From assembly GCA_964426545.1 (NCBI GenBank), contig CAYRQP010000005.1, positions 53,612 through 117,611 on the forward strand: a DNA stretch of 64,000 nt. The letters are read 5' to 3'. Origin of the DNA: CAYRQP01 sp964426545. Its GTDB lineage: Bacteria; Fermentibacterota; Fermentibacteria; Fermentibacterales; JCC-6. This document shows, in pieces, positions 36,701 to 44,911 of this stretch; the stretch's first letter is position 1; the number at the start of each line of letters is the position of its first letter. The notes under the pieces were generated by a model. That model searched no databases, had not been told where the DNA came from, and saw only the letters and a program-made list of their open reading frames with translations. The translations under genes and the position numbers were made by a program.

Positions 36701-38300
36701 CAGCAGCAGTTTTCAGAATCAGGAAAGTTCATTCAATAATGCATTCCTCTCATATTTCGCCGCCTACGAAGGTGTCGGAGTCGATACACTGGATATACTT
36801 GGAAAAATGAAAGAGACGGTTATGGACTTCGAACGGGCATTTCCTCAGGGAGAGAATATCGCCGAAGACTATTGGCTGACGGCAATCCCGTTCTTTAATG
36901 CCGGACATTATTCTGATGTGAGAGAATTGCTCGAACCACTCTACGAAGACCAGTATTCCGGATATGCGGCCCGTTCAGCCAAATACATAGGTGATACATA
37001 TAGTATTGATTCATTGTATGCCGATGCGGAACTATGGTATGACAGAGCCGAACAGATGGCATTTATCACGGGCGAAGACCTCGAAGCGGACATCGGATAT
37101 CTGGCGGCAAGTTCAGCCTATAGTGATGCAATCTCCCTCGCTGAAAGCGAAACTTCTGAGGATCTGATCGCCGCTGCAGAAAGATGGGAACAGACAGCCA
37201 TGTCTTATCCAAACACAGAAGTAGCCCCGGTTTCCCTGGATGATGCTGCAGATGCTTTCGACCGCGCAGGAGATATTGCCAATGCAGTCAGGGTATATGA
37301 AAAACTCGCTGATCTTTATCCCCAATATATAAATTGTCCGCAAGGGCTGCTTCGGGCAGCATTTCTTCTGCGGGAGGATGAGCAGTTCACGCGTGCAGCA
37401 CAGATGTATGTAAGGGTCTATAATGAGTATCCGGGTTATGAAGGTGTGGTCAATGCACTCAGTACAGCTGCTCTGAGTTATGAAGATGCAGATGATATGT
37501 ACAATGCAATAAGCATCTACTCCAGAATTGCTACAGAGCGTGTCGGTGGCGCCGCAACAGTCATAGAAGCTTATGCGAAAATAGGGCTGTATGAATATGA
37601 GAGGGGCAACATCACAGTTGCAAGCGGGGATTTTTCGAATGTACTGTCTCTATATGATGAATATAGAGATGGTGTAACAACATATCCTGCAATGGCAGCA
37701 TTCTATCTTGCTGAGGCTATGGGAGACAGTTATTATGCTCTTCCGCCTGCCAACACAGAGAATGTAGGATACAGAACTCAGCTTTTCAATGATGCTATTG
37801 CATCTTACAACAGGACATTCAACTATCTGGAGGATGATTATCTCTTCCGTGCCGTTCTTAAGATTGGTGAACTGCAGATGGATTATGCAAATACAGTCGG
37901 GTTCATGGAAGCACCGGCAGGACTAACTCCCGAAGATGAAGATGTATTTTACAATACGCTGTTAGCAGTCTATGATGACTATTTTGCCAGGGCTATCTCG
38001 AGTTACGAAACAGGATTGGGTATAGCGGTCGAAAATGACATCCGAACTGTGTGGACAGATTCTATTGCCGCCAACCTCGACAATGTTGCATTCGGAGCAA
38101 GTATAAATCTTGGATATACCGAGCCTGCGGAGCCGGAACCGGTGATAGAAGTGTCGGATACGACTTCCGTAAGTTCTGACAGCACCGATTTAGTACTGAA
38201 TGATAGTATATACACCGGAGATATTCAGGAGATTGATATCGCTGTGCCTGACGAATCTGCAACCGAGGATGACGGGGGGTGTTTCCTATGGCCATTCTAA
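33783..38300 (+). CDS. Very large TPR-repeat periplasmic protein
   Basis: A 1505-residue exported protein (signal peptide to about residue 23), an early coiled coil (LEAQIALEEARLIDIEAEL), then tetratricopeptide repeats over most of the length (for example SGSIVWAKEAFESVVENF, GAEDWQTVIEAYQALL, AGDIANAVRVYEKLADLYPQ). It ends in an acidic tail and GGCFLWPF. The fold is a scaffold of stacked helical hairpins, similar in type to GltD/GltE-like and other TPR partners of ExbB/TolQ motors. The next gene overlaps its end by 13 bases. No enzyme motif is visible. The N-terminus has a weak ribosome site. Confidence 0.8.
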   Translation: MKHSPLLVTTLITAVLLFGMSFAEDTPDTTDDTETTPDTLLTSYRLDAAAAELSNLEAQIALEEARLIDIEAELVLLRRESAMVSSAGSAFLLAEELYTSGSIVWAKEAFESVVENFDDSPYYSEAIFRLELILFELQDYEAANDYFNLLRSVDPAFEHIDLALITAGLAQFNLKDYDSSLEYYEQVAPSGEYGALATYLTAVVYIENDNIDQAQTTFENILNRSGNLSGSVELADRTRIALAQLKVDEGKLDEAIDYYSQVSPFSGYYDVAMLGKIWAYMRQEEYQKAYDLAARVMQEVPASELKEEFELAMANCALGAEDLDIAVSMYQNLLSRHIQVEENQDIFLSEHNVAAEEYEQERERLDRIRLGLAELKEEAYEQGDEELVALITAEELALRELFVEISNLEVMLSLPMNMSTETMIQTLESLIRENQDETQMLALAIGDVRDLAEIHGTEQDRANLIELEEEVERIRLALQDLSTKFESSMAVGHDWVEETEYGIAIATFMERELKRDSVTYLSLYYSEKIQEAYDSGDSSSANSLEEMRNEQISKLNERIDEDAVVSAGYFEEYDANYPDSRFIPDVLVRLAQLYYDIDGRIHDDLLANAEEGEYIPDDYSRSIELYEKIISEYPGSELEDVALYSLGYCLENMMDFEAGVDRYQELLLKHSTSVLAAECNIRVGNYHFDNLRYDSAFVYYNRILEFPAASPNLYQHGLYKLGWTKYLQKDYVGSIAVFAYLLQDDRTIQELNIERQGDMRIINEARQYMAYNFLEMGDSVSVLPPVPSALTFLTEFNDIETTISVLKQMAEISTGAEDWQTVIEAYQALLTADPTSPNAPYYQADIALAYEQNEQFANAADARDVLVAVYGENGEWFAVIDADSALAFSADSLRVNSLESAIQYYLELCVNTKEQPAAYQTSNEELIDRILLYLAEYPSSQKVYDFKVYLGDAYYHLTDYENAGDVYYSVAMDSSSFQNQESSFNNAFLSYFAAYEGVGVDTLDILGKMKETVMDFERAFPQGENIAEDYWLTAIPFFNAGHYSDVRELLEPLYEDQYSGYAARSAKYIGDTYSIDSLYADAELWYDRAEQMAFITGEDLEADIGYLAASSAYSDAISLAESETSEDLIAAAERWEQTAMSYPNTEVAPVSLDDAADAFDRAGDIANAVRVYEKLADLYPQYINCPQGLLRAAFLLREDEQFTRAAQMYVRVYNEYPGYEGVVNALSTAALSYEDADDMYNAISIYSRIATERVGGAATVIEAYAKIGLYEYERGNITVASGDFSNVLSLYDEYRDGVTTYPAMAAFYLAEAMGDSYYALPPANTENVGYRTQLFNDAIASYNRTFNYLEDDYLFRAVLKIGELQMDYANTVGFMEAPAGLTPEDEDVFYNTLLAVYDDYFARAISSYETGLGIAVENDIRTVWTDSIAANLDNVAFGASINLGYTEPAEPEPVIEVSDTTSVSSDSTDLVLNDSIYTGDIQEIDIAVPDESATEDDGGCFLWPF

Positions 38301-38749
38301 AGATATGTAAGTTATGTATAATTGGACTCCTGATGCTAATACCAGTACGGAGCCTTGCCCAGACTGAAGAAGAAGGAGCATCTGCCACATGGTCAGGGGG
38401 CAGGCTTGTTCTCGAAGAAATAGAAATCAGGGGTGAATTACGCACCCCCCAGGCAATATTTATGATGCTTAAAACTACTCCTGACCTGAGCAATGTACTT
38501 CTTGAACGAAGCTTTCTCGAGGATGTAGTTCGTCCTATCTATCCGGGTGCTTATACCGATGATCCCATTTTTGGATCAGCAAGAGAAACCTCCGTACTCC
38601 CCGCATGGGTCAGATATGGATCAGTGGTTGTTTTGGGCGGTATTTCGGGATATAGTTATTCGCAGGATAAGGATGAAGAGGGTTTTGTCTTTGCTGTAAT
38701 TGCCGGAATCGATCTTATCGGAAATATTATTCTGGAACTTGTCAACTAA
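38288..38749 (+). CDS. Small exported membrane protein of the motor operon
   Basis: A 153-residue protein with an N-terminal signal-like helix (ILKICKLCIIGLLMLIPVRSLAQ), a central acidic region (EIEIRGELRTPQAIFMML) and a C-terminal hydrophobic helix (GIDLIGNIILEL). The ATG at 38288 overlaps the TPR gene by 13 bases and GGGGGGTG lies upstream. No family recognised. Its middle region (VLEEIEIRGELRTPQ) recalls periplasmic plug or adaptor proteins but this is only a pattern. Position between the TPR and ExbB-like genes suggests it is a complex component. Confidence 0.65.
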   Translation: MAILKICKLCIIGLLMLIPVRSLAQTEEEGASATWSGGRLVLEEIEIRGELRTPQAIFMMLKTTPDLSNVLLERSFLEDVVRPIYPGAYTDDPIFGSARETSVLPAWVRYGSVVVLGGISGYSYSQDKDEEGFVFAVIAGIDLIGNIILELVN

Positions 38750-38818
38750 TTGTTAAGTAGTGTAAGAAAAATGTTCAACTTTTGAAATCGTAGATTTGAA
38801 AAAGAGAAGGGAAAATTA

Positions 38819-39670
38819 ATGAAAAGAAACAGACTTCCGATACTATTGGCTGTTCTTATGATCTTTGCAGGAGGAATCGTGTTTGCACAGACAGAAGAAG
38901 CAGCAATAGATTCTTTGATCGCTGATACGACTGCAATAGCAGATACAGATATCATTGCTGCAGCACCGGCAACACCTGTAGAAGAGCCCGACACAGTTGC
39001 AACTGAAGAAACTCCGGAAGAAGTGACAAGCGGAAGCATATTCTCACAGGCAGCGGATTTCTTCCGCAAGGGCGGATTTGCCATGTGGTTCATTCTTGTT
39101 TTCCTTGCATGCGGACTGGCGATAATTGTAGAGAGGGTGATATTCCTGTACTCTGTTGCAAACATCAAGCCGGAACGGTTCATGGGAAAGATAGCAGACC
39201 TCATTCGTAAGGGAAGCGTAGAAGGTGCCATTGCATCCTGCGGAGAAAGCCATGCCCCGCTCGCGAGAATCATCGATTCAGCACTTCGTAATCACAGGAA
39301 TACTGAGCGTGACATCCAGAACGCAGTCGATGAAATGGCTCTCGCAGAACTGCCGCGATTGAATGCGCGAACAGGTTACCTGGCCATGCTTGCCAATGTG
39401 TGTACGATGGTCGGACTACTTGGTACGATATTTGGTCTTATTGAAGCATTCAGGTCTGTTGCAGCAGCCGACCCTGCCGAGAAGACAATAATGCTTGCAA
39501 ATGGTATTTCGACGGCTATGAGTACAACTGCATTCGGACTGATTGCTGCCATCCCATTGCTCATTGCACATTCGGTTCTTACATCCAAAACCGATGCTTT
39601 GGTTGATGATATCGACAGATTTTCTGTGATGGTCATCAACATGCTTGCTCAGTCCCGGAAGGAGGGCTGA
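38819..39670 (+). CDS. ExbB/TolQ/MotA-type proton channel
   Basis: Inner-membrane component of a proton-driven motor, 283 residues. After a signal-like helix (to about residue 24) comes an acidic, Thr/Pro-rich periplasmic stretch of about 50 residues, then the first canonical helix (AMWFILVFLACGLAIIVERV). The ExbB domain holds the conserved ARTGYLAMLANVCTMVGLLGT and FGLIAAIPLLIAHS helices. N-terminal extension of this kind is common in FCB members. Next gene overlaps its stop by one base. AglR of Myxococcus is a close analogue in role. Confidence 0.9.
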   Translation: MKRNRLPILLAVLMIFAGGIVFAQTEEAAIDSLIADTTAIADTDIIAAAPATPVEEPDTVATEETPEEVTSGSIFSQAADFFRKGGFAMWFILVFLACGLAIIVERVIFLYSVANIKPERFMGKIADLIRKGSVEGAIASCGESHAPLARIIDSALRNHRNTERDIQNAVDEMALAELPRLNARTGYLAMLANVCTMVGLLGTIFGLIEAFRSVAAADPAEKTIMLANGISTAMSTTAFGLIAAIPLLIAHSVLTSKTDALVDDIDRFSVMVINMLAQSRKEG

Positions 39671-40242
39671 TGGCACAGGCAGCCAGTGGACGAAGCCGCA
39701 GAAAAAAGCGTGCGGAAGAACTCGATCTTCTTCCCGTGATGAACCTTTTCTGTGTTATAATCCCTTTCCTGCTTTTCAGTGCCAGCTTTCTTGAGATTAC
39801 TGTTATAGAAATGAGTCCCACTGAAGGTATAGGACAGGGGGGAGCAGGAACCACAAACCTTGCCAAAAGCGAGGAAGAACTGCTTCAGCCCAGGATAATA
39901 ATGACTACCGATGAGATGTTCCTGGGAACGGTATTCGGGACAATTCCGGTGTGTGATGCTCACTGGGTTGAGCACGACGGCGAGACTATCAGAAGCTATG
40001 ATTATTCTGCACTGGGAGACGAACTCGATAATCTCAGGAACGAACTGACCACTCAGTTTCCTTCAGTACCCGTCAGCAAGATCATCATACTTGCCCAGGA
40101 TGAAATACGGTATTCAAATCTGATAGATGCAATTGACACTGCCCGTGAGTACGGCTTTGACCAGCCGGGACTGCAGGTATCGGCAGCTGAAGTGATTGCA
40201 CGGCAACTAGCTGCAATGGAAGCTGCAGGAGGTGTGGAATAA
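39670..40242 (+). CDS. ExbD/TolR-like protein, Asn in place of the proton-carrying Asp
   Basis: A 190-residue ExbD-like protein with a basic N-terminus (SGRSRRKKRAEEL), one membrane helix (LLPVMNLFCVIIPFLLFSASF) and a periplasmic domain. The key aspartate of ExbD/TolR helices, expected in the P-hydrophobic-D-hydrophobic segment (E. coli ExbD D25), is Asn25 here (codon AAC). The second ExbD-like protein has Asp39 at the same place. The ATG overlaps the ExbB stop region and the gene stop overlaps the next ATG by one base. It may be a structural member of a heteromeric ExbD pair. Confidence 0.85.
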   Translation: MAQAASGRSRRKKRAEELDLLPVMNLFCVIIPFLLFSASFLEITVIEMSPTEGIGQGGAGTTNLAKSEEELLQPRIIMTTDEMFLGTVFGTIPVCDAHWVEHDGETIRSYDYSALGDELDNLRNELTTQFPSVPVSKIIILAQDEIRYSNLIDAIDTAREYGFDQPGLQVSAAEVIARQLAAMEAAGGVE

Positions 40243-40766
40243 TGGCAATGAAACCTTCACAGAGAAAAGTGCCGCTTCTCCTTGGTTACAAGAAGAACAA
40301 GGCAATCATGCGCGGAAAGGACAAGAAAGTAACATTAAACCTTACTTCCATGATAGATATGTTCACTATTCTTGTCGTATTTCTTCTTAAAAGTTACAGT
40401 GCAGAAGGTCAACTCATTACAATAAGTGATTCACTGACGCTCCCACAATCGGTTTCAGCGGAAACAGTCGAATTGAATCTCGATATCGTGGTCAGCAGAG
40501 ATGTCATACTTGTAGACGGCGATCCGGTTTACGAGATAGGCGAACAACTGATAGACGGCAGCCCGATACCATTACTTGTCGACCGGCTTTCAGACCATAT
40601 GGAATATACACTGGCCAGTCGGGGTAATACCGGTGAGGATATGGAAATTAATATTCAGGCAGATGTCGCCACACCGGCACTTCTTCTTCAAAAGGTAATG
40701 GCAAGTTGCGGCGCGGCAGGTTATGTAACTCAAAATCTGGCGGTGATCAAAGCAGGAGGCGAATAA
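40242..40766 (+). CDS. ExbD/TolR-like protein with conserved Asp
   Basis: A 174-residue partner of the preceding ExbD-like protein: basic cytoplasmic start (GYKKNKAIMRGKDKKVT), helix with the proton-carrying Asp39 (LTSMIDMFTILVVFLL) and a periplasmic ExbD fold. The start overlaps the previous stop by one base, and the FHA/TonB-like gene starts one base after its stop. Paired ExbD paralogues with one ExbB resemble AglQ/AglS with AglR. Confidence 0.88.
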   Translation: MAMKPSQRKVPLLLGYKKNKAIMRGKDKKVTLNLTSMIDMFTILVVFLLKSYSAEGQLITISDSLTLPQSVSAETVELNLDIVVSRDVILVDGDPVYEIGEQLIDGSPIPLLVDRLSDHMEYTLASRGNTGEDMEINIQADVATPALLLQKVMASCGAAGYVTQNLAVIKAGGE

Positions 40767-40767
40767 G

Positions 40768-42645
40768 ATGACTACCGAGAAGACTGAGAAAAAAGTACTG
40801 GCTATAGCTGCAAGGCGCGACGGAAAAGTAATCGGGAAATATCTTCCGGGCAAAAAACCAATTTGTCTGGGTTTTGGTTATGACAGCGATATTATTGTAG
40901 AAGAAGATTCAGGATTACCCGAAAGTCTTGTACTCATCAGCAAGAGTGAAACCCCGGACGAATGGGAGCTCAAACTAACCGATGGAATGCAGTGCGTAAT
41001 TACATCGGGAGACGGATCGAAACTCAATTTCGAAGACATGAAAGACTTCGGGATATTCCCCGTTGCTTCAGATGGCTGTTATATGTTGACTTTCAAGTAT
41101 GGTGATACCGCCGAAATACATGCTGGTACAACGGAGGTAAAAATAGGGTTTGTACCCCCTCCTGCCAAAGCCAAAAAAGTAATGCCGAAAATCAAGCAAT
41201 CGAAGAAGGCGGAATCAGTCGAACCTTCTAAAAATACTGATTTTGTTCTGAAACTCGTCATTACTGATTCTTCCGGTGAAAGGGAATTATTTCCCAAAGC
41301 AGGATTGATGACTGTCGGACAGGCTGATTACAACACTGTATGCTGCACTTCATGCAAAAAACTACCAAGAATTCACACTCTTCTTGAACCTGTTGATGAT
41401 AGATACAAATTGACACTTATTCCGTCTATCAAAGGCGGGATTTACATAAAAGGCAAGAAAATAGAGTTTTCTACATTCATTAAGCGAAACCTGATGCAGA
41501 AAGACCCTTCGGTTGAAGGTCAATACTCCTGGATATTCGTTAAGAACATTACCGGTGTATTCGACATTGGAGACACAAATATATCATTCAGTTTTGTAGA
41601 ACCACCCGCAGTTGTTGAGAAAAAACCGGAACCTGTTGAAATTCCTAAGGTCAAACAAATTGTCCCCGAGTACAATTGGGAGGATTTCGGCACCCGTCCG
41701 CATGAAAGTATCGCAATGAAAGGCAATAGACAGGAATCGGACAGGATAGTACTGATTTTGGGAATTGCGATTACTGCAGCACTGATATTCGGAACCGTAT
41801 TCGATAAGATAATCACTGTAACAGTTGCCAGTAAAGAAGAAGTACTCAGGTCAGCACCGAGTGAACGGGTATCTGCTTTATTGCAGACCGAGACTTCGAC
41901 ATCTAACACCAGTATTGGAGAAGAGGTAGTAAGTGATATGGGTCCCGGAGAGGAAGTCGCAGGCGGCGGCGCGGGAGAATCCTCCGGCGGCAGCAGTGGA
42001 AGCGAAATCGGTCAAGCCGGGGCAACAGCAGGTCAACAGGTACTGAGTGATATCGGGTTTGCAGCATACGGAACCGGTGGTGGCAGTGGCGGAGCCGGTG
42101 TAGCTGTAGGTCTTCAGGAAGCGGCATCCTCCGGAGCCGGTCTATCTACCGGTTCTGGTGGTGAAACAATAATAGCCGGCTCACAGGGCGGTGGCGGCTC
42201 AGGCGGACTCAGCGGTCTTACAGGTGCGGGAAGTGGCGGAGTGAGTACTTCGATTGAAGGAATTTCCTCGAGTGACATTGAACAGGTTCATACAGAGGCC
42301 GAAGTAAGTTTTTCGGCATCGACATCTTCCAGTGTCGACCTTGGTGTTCAGGGTAGGACAATGTCTGCTATCCGGGCTAAGATAAATACTATTAAATATA
42401 GTGTGAAGAGTGCTTACGAGAATCTTCTCCGGAGCAATCCGACAGCCGGCGGCACAATCAGTATTAGTTTCTCAATTACTCCATCAGGATCAGTCACGGG
42501 AGTAAGTGTGTCGGTTCCTTCGAGTATGTCTGCAATAAGAGGACAGGTTGAGAGTGTGGTCAACAATCTCAACTTTGGTGCTTCATCCGAACAGACTACC
42601 AACATTCCGATGACGGTTCCATTTTCAATGGTACCGCCCGAATAG
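40768..42645 (+). CDS. GltG-like FHA/TonB-type protein of the motor complex
   Basis: A 625-residue bitopic protein. Residues about 10-120 and 155-270 look like two FHA-like beta domains (KPICLGFGYDSDIIVEEDSG, AGLMTVGQADYN). One membrane helix follows at about residue 330 (IVLILGIAITAALIFGTVF), then a Gly/Ser-rich linker (residues about 390-500), and a C-terminal AgmX/PglI TonB-like domain (SFSITPSGSVTGVSVSVPSS, ending MTVPFSMVPPE). In Myxococcus GltG has the same layout: cytoplasmic FHA, one helix, periplasmic TonB-like end. It could transmit motor motion to the barrel and TPR partners. Confidence 0.8.
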   Translation: MTTEKTEKKVLAIAARRDGKVIGKYLPGKKPICLGFGYDSDIIVEEDSGLPESLVLISKSETPDEWELKLTDGMQCVITSGDGSKLNFEDMKDFGIFPVASDGCYMLTFKYGDTAEIHAGTTEVKIGFVPPPAKAKKVMPKIKQSKKAESVEPSKNTDFVLKLVITDSSGERELFPKAGLMTVGQADYNTVCCTSCKKLPRIHTLLEPVDDRYKLTLIPSIKGGIYIKGKKIEFSTFIKRNLMQKDPSVEGQYSWIFVKNITGVFDIGDTNISFSFVEPPAVVEKKPEPVEIPKVKQIVPEYNWEDFGTRPHESIAMKGNRQESDRIVLILGIAITAALIFGTVFDKIITVTVASKEEVLRSAPSERVSALLQTETSTSNTSIGEEVVSDMGPGEEVAGGGAGESSGGSSGSEIGQAGATAGQQVLSDIGFAAYGTGGGSGGAGVAVGLQEAASSGAGLSTGSGGETIIAGSQGGGGSGGLSGLTGAGSGGVSTSIEGISSSDIEQVHTEAEVSFSASTSSSVDLGVQGRTMSAIRAKINTIKYSVKSAYENLLRSNPTAGGTISISFSITPSGSVTGVSVSVPSSMSAIRGQVESVVNNLNFGASSEQTTNIPMTVPFSMVPPE

Positions 42646-42686
42646 GAAAGAAAAAAAGGGGGACACCTTCCCCAAAATAACAAAAG

Positions 42687-42731
42687 GGGACAGTCCCTCT
42701 TTTTTTGAAAAGAGGGACTGTCCCTTTTTTT
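42687..42731. terminator. Strong bidirectional terminator hairpin
   Basis: GGGACAGTCCCTCTTTT (42687-42703) pairs perfectly with 42708-42724 around a TTTG loop: 17 bp. A run of seven T follows (42725-42731), and on the minus strand the hairpin is followed by TTTTG. It separates the motor operon from the convergent groEL. The GGGACAGTCCC core resembles the other GGGACA/TGTCCC repeats. Confidence 0.85.
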
Positions 42732-42749
42732 ATCGCACAGAAGGTACAG

Positions 42750-44381
42750 TTACATCATACCGCCCATGCCGCCCATACCGCCGCCTGGAGCAGCCTGAGC
42801 TTCGGGTTCCGGTATTTCTACAATTATGCACTCGGTTGTAAGGAGAAGCCCTGAAATGCTTGCAGCATTCTGAAGTGCAGAGCGGGTGACCATGGCCGGG
42901 TCCACGATACCCATTTTAAACAGGTCGCCATACTCGCCGGTCTGGACATTCAGTCCGCTGTTCTTATCGAGCCCTTTAACCCTTTCAACGACGATTGCAC
43001 CCTCGAGCCCTGCATTTATAGCAAGTTGGCGCAGAGGTTCAGAAAGAGCCTTCCTGATTATCTCAGCACCTACATCTTCGTCGTCTGTAAGACCGAGATT
43101 ATCGAGAACTTTCTCACATCTGAGAAGAGCAGTTCCGCCACCTGCAACGATGCCTTCTGCAACTGCAGCACGAGTGGCGTGAAGTGCATCTTCGACACGG
43201 GCTTTTCGCTCCTTCATCTCGGTTTCAGTTGCTGCACCGACATTGATTCTGGCAACACCACCGGAAAGCTTTGCAAGTCTTTCCTGTAGCTTGCCCTTGT
43301 CATATTCAGAAGAAGTATTCTCTATCTGTTTCCGAAGTTGAGAGGTTCTGGCGCTGATATCTTCAGGAGAACCTCCGCCATCGACAATAATCGTATTGTC
43401 CTTATCGATCCTAACAACTTCAGCAGTACCGAGGTCATCTAATGTGATGTTCTCGAGTTTTAAGCCCAGGTCTTCCGTGATTGATTTACCGCCTGTAAGA
43501 ACTGCTATATCATCGAGCATGGACTTACGCTTGTCTCCATATCCGGGAGCCTTGACAGCAGCTACATGCAATCTTCCCTGTATCTTGTTTATTACTAAAG
43601 TAGTTAATGCCCCTCCATCGACATCTTCGGCGATTATGAAAAGAGGTTTTCCCATTTGAGCGGTTTTTTCAAGTATGGGGAGAAGGTCTTGCATAGTAGA
43701 GATCTTCTTTTCGTGAATCAGGATATATGGATTATCAAGAACTACTTCCATGTTTTCGGCATCTGTTACGAAATAGGGAGAAAGATAACCTCTGTCGAAT
43801 TGCATTCCTTCAACTGTATCGAAATCAGTTGTGATGGATTTTGCTTCTTCGACAGAAATAGTGCCGTCTTTACCGACCACTTCCATTGCATCAGCAATGA
43901 TAGTTCCTATCTCGTAGTCATTGTTGGCGGAAATTGCAGCTACCTGCCTGATGTCTTCTTTTCCGTCGATTTCTTTCGCAAGTGAAGGAAGCTCAGCAAC
44001 AACTGCCTGTACAGCTTTGTCAATACCGCGTTTGAGCGACATTGGGTTTGCACCCGCTGTAACGTTTTTTAGACCTTCTCGATAGATTACTTCGGCAAGA
44101 AGGGTTGCTGTCGTGGTGCCGTCACCTGCGACATCACTTGTCTTGCTTGCGACTTCACGAATCAATTGAGCACCGATATTTTCGAATTTATCGGGAAATT
44201 CGATTTCCTTGGCGACGGTTACGCCGTCTTTTGTTATTGTGGGGCTTCCCCATTTTTTCTCGAGCACGACATTTCTTCCCTTAGGTCCGAGAGTTACCTT
44301 TACAGCTTTTGCAAGGGCCTCGACACCGGCAAGAATTGCCTGGCGTGCATTTTGGTCGAATTTAAGTTCTTTGGCTGGCAT
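42750..44381 (-). CDS. groL: Chaperonin GroEL
   Basis: 60-kDa chaperonin, 543 residues, with AKELKFDQNARQAILAG at the start, the ATP-binding VTLGPKGRNVVLEK and GDGTTTATLLAE motifs, and the GGMGGMGGMM tail. Follows groES by six bases. No CIRCE element (TTAGCACTC-N9-GAGTGCTAA) was seen upstream of groES. Assignment is secure. Confidence 0.98.
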   Translation of the reverse strand: MPAKELKFDQNARQAILAGVEALAKAVKVTLGPKGRNVVLEKKWGSPTITKDGVTVAKEIEFPDKFENIGAQLIREVASKTSDVAGDGTTTATLLAEVIYREGLKNVTAGANPMSLKRGIDKAVQAVVAELPSLAKEIDGKEDIRQVAAISANNDYEIGTIIADAMEVVGKDGTISVEEAKSITTDFDTVEGMQFDRGYLSPYFVTDAENMEVVLDNPYILIHEKKISTMQDLLPILEKTAQMGKPLFIIAEDVDGGALTTLVINKIQGRLHVAAVKAPGYGDKRKSMLDDIAVLTGGKSITEDLGLKLENITLDDLGTAEVVRIDKDNTIIVDGGGSPEDISARTSQLRKQIENTSSEYDKGKLQERLAKLSGGVARINVGAATETEMKERKARVEDALHATRAAVAEGIVAGGGTALLRCEKVLDNLGLTDDEDVGAEIIRKALSEPLRQLAINAGLEGAIVVERVKGLDKNSGLNVQTGEYGDLFKMGIVDPAMVTRSALQNAASISGLLLTTECIIVEIPEPEAQAAPGGGMGGMGGMM

Positions 44382-44387
44382 TATTAT

Positions 44388-44699
44388 CTATTCCTCCTCT
44401 GCTCTGACTATTGCAAGAATGTCATCTTCACGAACAATGACATATTCTTCACCCTGAACCTTTATCTCGGTTCCGGAATACTTACCTATGAGTACCTTGT
44501 CTCCTTCTTTTACAACGGGAGTTTGGAACCCGACGCCGTCAGGATTGCGTTTGCCTTTTCCAACTGCTGCAACTATCCCTTCAAGCGGTTTCTCCTTTGC
44601 TGTGTCCGGAATTATGATTCCTCCCTGTTCGACTGTTTTTGGTTCTTCACGCTTTATCAAGATTCTATCGAAAAGCGGTGTGACATTACCGTTACCCAT
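44388..44699 (-). CDS. groES: Co-chaperonin GroES
   Basis: 103-residue partner of GroEL, with the mobile loop region (RILIKREEPKTVEQGGIIIP) and the C-terminal EEYVIVREDDILAIV. Starts at ATG 44699 with AAAGGAG seven bases upstream. Upstream, TTGAAT and ATATTG boxes 17 bases apart may be a promoter, but this is weak. Confidence 0.96.
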   Translation of the reverse strand: MGNGNVTPLFDRILIKREEPKTVEQGGIIIPDTAKEKPLEGIVAAVGKGKRNPDGVGFQTPVVKEGDKVLIGKYSGTEIKVQGEEYVIVREDDILAIVRAEEE

Positions 44700-44885
44700 T
44701 TGCGACTCCTTTCCGGTTACTATTTGAGTATCCTATTCAAGTACTTTCAGTATCGACTCAGTAACAGCAATCAATATGCCAGTATTAACTCCTGATTCAA
44801 AAATCGTTAAGTTGTTGAAACATAACACGTAATATAACACATATGTTAATAATGCCAGCAGGTGATTGGAACAGGATGTCATTCA

Positions 44886-44900
44886 GTGTCATAATGACAC
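44886..44900. repeat. 15-base perfect palindrome between pdxT and groES
   Basis: GTGTCATAATGACAC, a perfect inverted repeat with a central A, sits just past the pdxT stop. It could be a terminator stem, though no clear T-run is present, or an operator. Related TGACAC/GTGTCA arms occur in the repeat at 47493-47536. Confidence 0.5.
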
Positions 44901-44911
44901 ACACGAACCTG

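Noticed and set aside
44166..44795. 209-codon plus-strand frame opposite groES-groEL
   Set aside because: Antisense to two secure genes; composition is that of a shadow frame.
44700..44911. CIRCE heat-shock operator upstream of groES
   Set aside because: No TTAGCACTC-N9-GAGTGCTAA-like pair found on reading the region.
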